Positions 6,099-8,137 of a DNA stretch of 8,137 bases are shown in pieces (the first letter of the stretch is position 1; every line of letters starts with the position of its first letter). The notes below the pieces were generated by a model, which saw nothing but the letters and a program-made list of their open reading frames with translations, had not been told where the DNA came from and searched no databases. The DNA is taken from contig DASVBJ010000179.1 of assembly GCA_036375895.1 (NCBI GenBank), positions 1 to 8,137 on the forward strand, in the 5' to 3' direction. Origin of the DNA: DASVBJ01 sp036375895. Its GTDB lineage: Bacteria; Actinomycetota; Actinomycetes; JACCUZ01. A program made the translations under genes and the position numbers.

Positions 6099-6932
6099 TC
6101 AGGTCGAGCCCTGGCGGGCGGCCCGCCGCTGCGCCGAGGCCGAGGCGTAGAGGCAGACGGCGGCCGCGGTGGCGAGGTTCAGGCTCTCCGCACGGCCGTG
6201 GATGGGCACCCGTACGACCTCGTCGGCGAGCGCGAGCGTCGCCTCCGGCAGGCCCCACGCCTCGTTGCCGAACACCCAGGCGGTGGGGCCGTCCAGCAGC
6301 CCCTCGTCCGCCGCCGAGTCGAGGTCGCGCGTGCCGCGGCCGTCGGCGGCGAGCAGGCGCAGGCCGGCGGACCGCAGGGCCGGCAGGGCCTCTTCCACGG
6401 CGACCCCGGCCACCACCGGCAGGTGGAACAGGCTGCCCGCGGAGGCCCGGACGCACTTGCCGTTGTACGGGTCGACGCTCGCGCCGGCCAGCACGACGGC
6501 GTCGGCCCCCGCAGCGTCTGCCGTACGGATGACCGTGCCGGCGTTGCCGGGGTCGCGCGCGTCGGCGAGGACGGTGACCAGGCGGGGCTGGCCGGCGAGC
6601 ACCGCGGCCAGCGGCTGGTCGAGGAAGGCGCACACGGCCACCACGCCCTGCGGGGTGACCGTCTGGCACAGGGTGGTCATGACCTCGCCGCTGACGAGGT
6701 GCACGTCGACGCCCTGGGCTCCGGCGAGCGTGAGCATCTCCCGGTGGCGGGCGGCCGCGTCGCGGGTCGCAAACACCTCCAGGGCAGCGCCCGGCGAGGC
6801 AAGGGCCTCGCGCACGGCCTGCGGACCCTCGGCGAGGAAACGTCGCTCGCGGGCCCGGAACGCGCGCTTGGCGAGCCGCTTCGCGGCCTGCACCCGCGGG
6901 GACCGGGTCGAGGTCAGCTCAGCGCTCGCCAA
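6099..6932 (-). CDS. TrmH/SpoU-family RNA 2'-O-methyltransferase
   Basis: This is probably an S-adenosylmethionine-dependent enzyme that methylates a ribose 2'-OH in rRNA or tRNA; the target nucleotide cannot be told. It has 277 residues. An N-terminal SpoU substrate-binding-like domain covers about 15-100 (AKRAFRARERRFLAEGPQAV near 21-40). The trefoil-knot SPOUT domain follows, with motif 1 DARDPGNAGTVIRTADAAGA at 124-143 (N130, R136), the YNGKCVRASAGSLFHLPV stretch at 156-173, motif 2 VFGNEAWGL at 220-228 (E224) and motif 3 SLNLATAAAV at 250-259. The open frame extends up to 7100 inside rplT, but the low-quality Arg/Pro-rich extension and the SD GGAGGAG (6940-6946), 7 bases before TTG at 6932, fix the start there. 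It lies 76 bp after rplT, and a strong stem-loop occupies that gap. A kin of the thiostrepton-resistance methylases is possible but not shown. Confidence 0.94.
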   Translation of the reverse strand: MASAELTSTRSPRVQAAKRLAKRAFRARERRFLAEGPQAVREALASPGAALEVFATRDAAARHREMLTLAGAQGVDVHLVSGEVMTTLCQTVTPQGVVAVCAFLDQPLAAVLAGQPRLVTVLADARDPGNAGTVIRTADAAGADAVVLAGASVDPYNGKCVRASAGSLFHLPVVAGVAVEEALPALRSAGLRLLAADGRGTRDLDSAADEGLLDGPTAWVFGNEAWGLPEATLALADEVVRVPIHGRAESLNLATAAAVCLYASASAQRRAARQGST

Positions 6933-6939
6933 GGGTCTT

Positions 6940-6946
6940 CTCCTCC
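6940..6946 (-). promoter_or_regulatory. Shine-Dalgarno site that decides the TTG start
   Basis: The minus strand reads GGAGGAG, followed by 7 bases (AAGACCC) and TTG. This is the strongest Shine-Dalgarno sequence in the gap and supports TTG at 6932 as the methyltransferase start. It lies only 5 bases downstream of the rplT stem-loop, so folding or processing of that stem could affect its access. Confidence 0.8.
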
Positions 6947-6951
6947 GAGAC

Positions 6952-6991
6952 GCCAGGCTCTCCGCACGAAGATCCGTGCGGAGAGCCTGGC
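6952..6991 (-). terminator. Perfect 17-bp stem-loop between rplT and the methyltransferase
   Basis: GCCAGGCTCTCCGCACG (6952-6968) is exactly complementary to 6975-6991, around the 6-base loop 6969-6974. It begins 17 bases after the rplT stop. No T-run follows; the sequence runs straight into the Shine-Dalgarno site of the next gene. It is best read as a terminator or attenuator that lowers transcription beyond the ribosomal-protein genes, or as a stabilising 3' end for the infC-rpmI-rplT message. Confidence 0.8.
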
Positions 6992-7008
6992 AACTCGCTC
7001 GGGTGGGC

Positions 7009-7383
7009 TCAGGCGGCCGGGGTGCTCGCCGGGACGGCGGCCTTGGCGACCTGGACCAGGGCGGCGAACGCCGTCGGGTCGTTGACGGCCATGTCGGCAA
7101 GGACCTTGCGGTCGACCTCGACGCCGGCGGCCTTGATGCCCTGGATGAAGCGGTTGTAGGTCATGCCGTTCGCCCGCGCCGCCGCGTTGATCCGCTGGAT
7201 CCACAGCTGACGGAAGTCGCCCTTGCGCTTCTTCCGGTCGCGGTAGGCGTAGGTCATCGAGTGGAGCATCTGCTCCTTGGCCTTGCGGTACAGCCGCGAG
7301 CGCTGACCGCGGTAGCCGCTCGCCCGCTCGAGGACGACCCGGCGCTTCTTGTGGGCGTTGACCGCCCGCTTGACGCGTGCCAC
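7009..7383 (-). CDS. rplT: 50S ribosomal protein L20
   Basis: L20 binds 23S rRNA and is needed early in assembly of the large ribosomal subunit. The 124 residues are of usual length, slightly long through an Ala/Pro-rich tail (VPASTPAA). The family signature is clear: a basic N-terminal helix region ARVKRAVNAHKKRR, ASGYRGQRSRLYRKAKEQ at 21-38, TYAYRDRKKRKGDFRQLWI at 44-62, and the globular part with RINAAARANGMTYNRFI at 64-80. The start is GTG at 7383, 7 bases after AAGGAG (7391-7396). The gene lies 27 bp after rpmI in the standard infC-rpmI-rplT order. No L20-binding pseudoknot was identified. Confidence 0.98.
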   Translation of the reverse strand: MARVKRAVNAHKKRRVVLERASGYRGQRSRLYRKAKEQMLHSMTYAYRDRKKRKGDFRQLWIQRINAAARANGMTYNRFIQGIKAAGVEVDRKVLADMAVNDPTAFAALVQVAKAAVPASTPAA

Positions 7384-7410
7384 GTGTTAACTCCTTGGTG
7401 GGGCCGACGG

Positions 7411-7605
7411 CTACTTGCCGAGCAGGCGCTTGACCTTCTTGACGTCCGCGCTCGAGGTCTCGAGGTCCATCGCGAGTCGTCGGGTGCGGGTGGAGGGCTT
7501 GTTCTCCAGCAGGTGCCGGCGGTTGACCTGCTGGCGCATGACCTTGCCGGAGCCGGTCAGGCGGAAGCGCTTCTTGGTCCCGCTGTGCGTCTTGTTCTTC
7601 GGCAT
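7411..7605 (-). CDS. rpmI: 50S ribosomal protein L35
   Basis: This is a small basic large-subunit protein of 64 residues, the normal length. The N-terminus MPKNKTHSGTKKRFRLTGSGK and the segment RRHLLENKPSTRTRRL are characteristic of L35. The ATG at 7605 follows GAGGAG with a 10-12 base spacing. The stop is TAG, the only non-TGA stop among the genes here. It is preceded by a 72-bp gap after infC. Confidence 0.98.
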   Translation of the reverse strand: MPKNKTHSGTKKRFRLTGSGKVMRQQVNRRHLLENKPSTRTRRLAMDLETSSADVKKVKRLLGK

Positions 7606-7632
7606 CGCGCCGTCTCTCCTCGTCGTACGCCT

Positions 7633-7648
7633 CCCGGCGGGTGCCGGG
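7633..7648 (-). other. Short hairpin in the infC-rpmI gap
   Basis: CCCGGC (7633-7638) pairs with GCCGGG (7643-7648) around a 4-base loop, about 30 bases past the infC stop and upstream of the rpmI Shine-Dalgarno site. In DNA this GC-rich such a stem can arise by chance. No T-tract follows and the genes are expected to be cotranscribed, so a regulatory role is only possible. Confidence 0.25.
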
Positions 7649-7677
7649 CGGCGGTGCGGTGGTGGTGCTCTGGCGGG

Positions 7678-8137
7678 TCAGGCCTGGACGGTCTGACCCG
7701 GCTGGTCTGCGGGGGCTTCGGCAGGTGCCGTCTGCTCACGACTTGCCCGAGCCGCCTCGGCACGCTCGGCCTTGTCGGCCGCGCGCTCCGCCTTGGCCTC
7801 GGCCTTCTTCTTGTGCGGACCCAGGACCATGATCATGTTACGGCCGTCCTGCTTGGGTGCGGACTCGACGAAGCCGAGGTCCTGCACGTCCGTGGCCAGC
7901 CGCTGGAGCAACCGGAAGCCGAGCTCGGGCCGGGACTGCTCGCGGCCGCGGAACATGATGGTGATCTTGACCTTGTCGCCCTGCTTGAGGAAGCGGACCA
8001 CGTGACCCTTCTTGGTCTCGTAGTCGTGCGGGTCGATCTTCGGCCGGAGCTTCATCTCCTTGATGATCGTGTGCGCCTGGTTCTTGCGCGCCTCACGAGC
8101 CTTCATGGCCGACTCGTACTTGAACTTGCCGTAGTCC
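7678..8137 (-). CDS. infC: Translation initiation factor IF-3 (5' end outside the window)
   Basis: IF-3 binds the 30S subunit, keeps it apart from 50S and checks the start codon and initiator tRNA. The window holds the last 152 residues. The reading frame is open to the right edge, where codons for DYGKFKYESA precede the internal Met at 8106; this matches the end of the IF-3 N-domain, so the true start lies beyond 8137. The linker helix follows (KAREARKNQAHTIIKEMKLR), then the C-domain with DYETKKGHVVRFLKQGDKVK, ITIMFRGRE, the LLQRLATDVQDLG helix and RNMIMVLGPHKKK. After this the protein continues with an extension of about 40 residues. It is Ala/Glu/Lys-rich (AEAKAERAADKAERAEAARA) and then Pro/Gln/Ala-rich. 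Escherichia coli IF-3 lacks this tail, while I recall such tails in other actinobacteria. It is followed by rpmI and rplT in the conserved order. Confidence 0.98.
   Translation of the reverse strand, partial: DYGKFKYESAMKAREARKNQAHTIIKEMKLRPKIDPHDYETKKGHVVRFLKQGDKVKITIMFRGREQSRPELGFRLLQRLATDVQDLGFVESAPKQDGRNMIMVLGPHKKKAEAKAERAADKAERAEAARASREQTAPAEAPADQPGQTVQA

Noticed and set aside
6933..7100. Longer start for the methyltransferase at 7100
   Set aside because: This would overlap the end of rplT by about 90 bases and add an Arg/Pro-rich stretch encoded by the terminator stem. The SD-supported TTG at 6932 gives the normal family N-terminus.
7415..7696. Plus-strand frames opposite rpmI and infC (7415-7696, 7772-8005)
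   Set aside because: They are antisense to well-conserved ribosomal and initiation-factor genes and have no ribosome sites or recognisable motifs.
8104..8106. ATG at 8106 as the infC start
   Set aside because: The codons upstream in the same frame (DYGKFKYESA) are conserved IF-3 sequence, so this Met is internal and the gene is cut by the window edge.

Overview
The window is very GC-rich DNA (visibly above 70% G+C, with strong G/C third-position bias) from an actinobacterium. The evidence is the gene order infC-rpmI-rplT-RNA methyltransferase-sensor kinase-pheS-pheT, the protein sequences themselves, the GTG and TTG starts, and a PheS that carries a four-cysteine insertion I recall from streptomycete-type PheS proteins. 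A genus cannot be assigned. All genes lie on the minus strand, so transcription runs from the right end (8137) to the left end (1).

Right part (7009-8137): the translation cluster infC (cut by the window edge), rpmI and rplT, with short gaps and good Shine-Dalgarno sequences. It is followed at 6952-6991 by a perfect 17-bp stem-loop, which is a strong candidate terminator or attenuator. Middle part (5024-6932): a SpoU/TrmH-type rRNA/tRNA 2'-O-methyltransferase starting at a TTG codon, then a soluble PAS-domain histidine kinase with no response regulator in view. A stem-loop starts directly at the kinase stop codon. A 104-bp gap follows that may hold a pheS promoter.

Left part (491-4919): pheS and pheT encode the alpha and beta chains of phenylalanyl-tRNA synthetase and overlap by one base (TGATG). 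They are followed almost without a gap by a classical short-chain dehydrogenase/reductase gene, so pheS-pheT-SDR reads as one translationally coupled unit. A stem-loop lies just past the SDR stop.

The left 450-490 bases hold no gene. They consist of a tandem array of about 3.3 units of 133-142 bp that continues to, and perhaps beyond, the window edge. Each unit opens with a 37-bp imperfect palindrome whose symmetric register is kept in all four copies, and the three complete units contain a second inverted repeat. This array is the least explained and most interesting element in the window. The rest is a conserved, mostly ordinary actinobacterial translation locus. I see no mobile element, CRISPR array or defence system.
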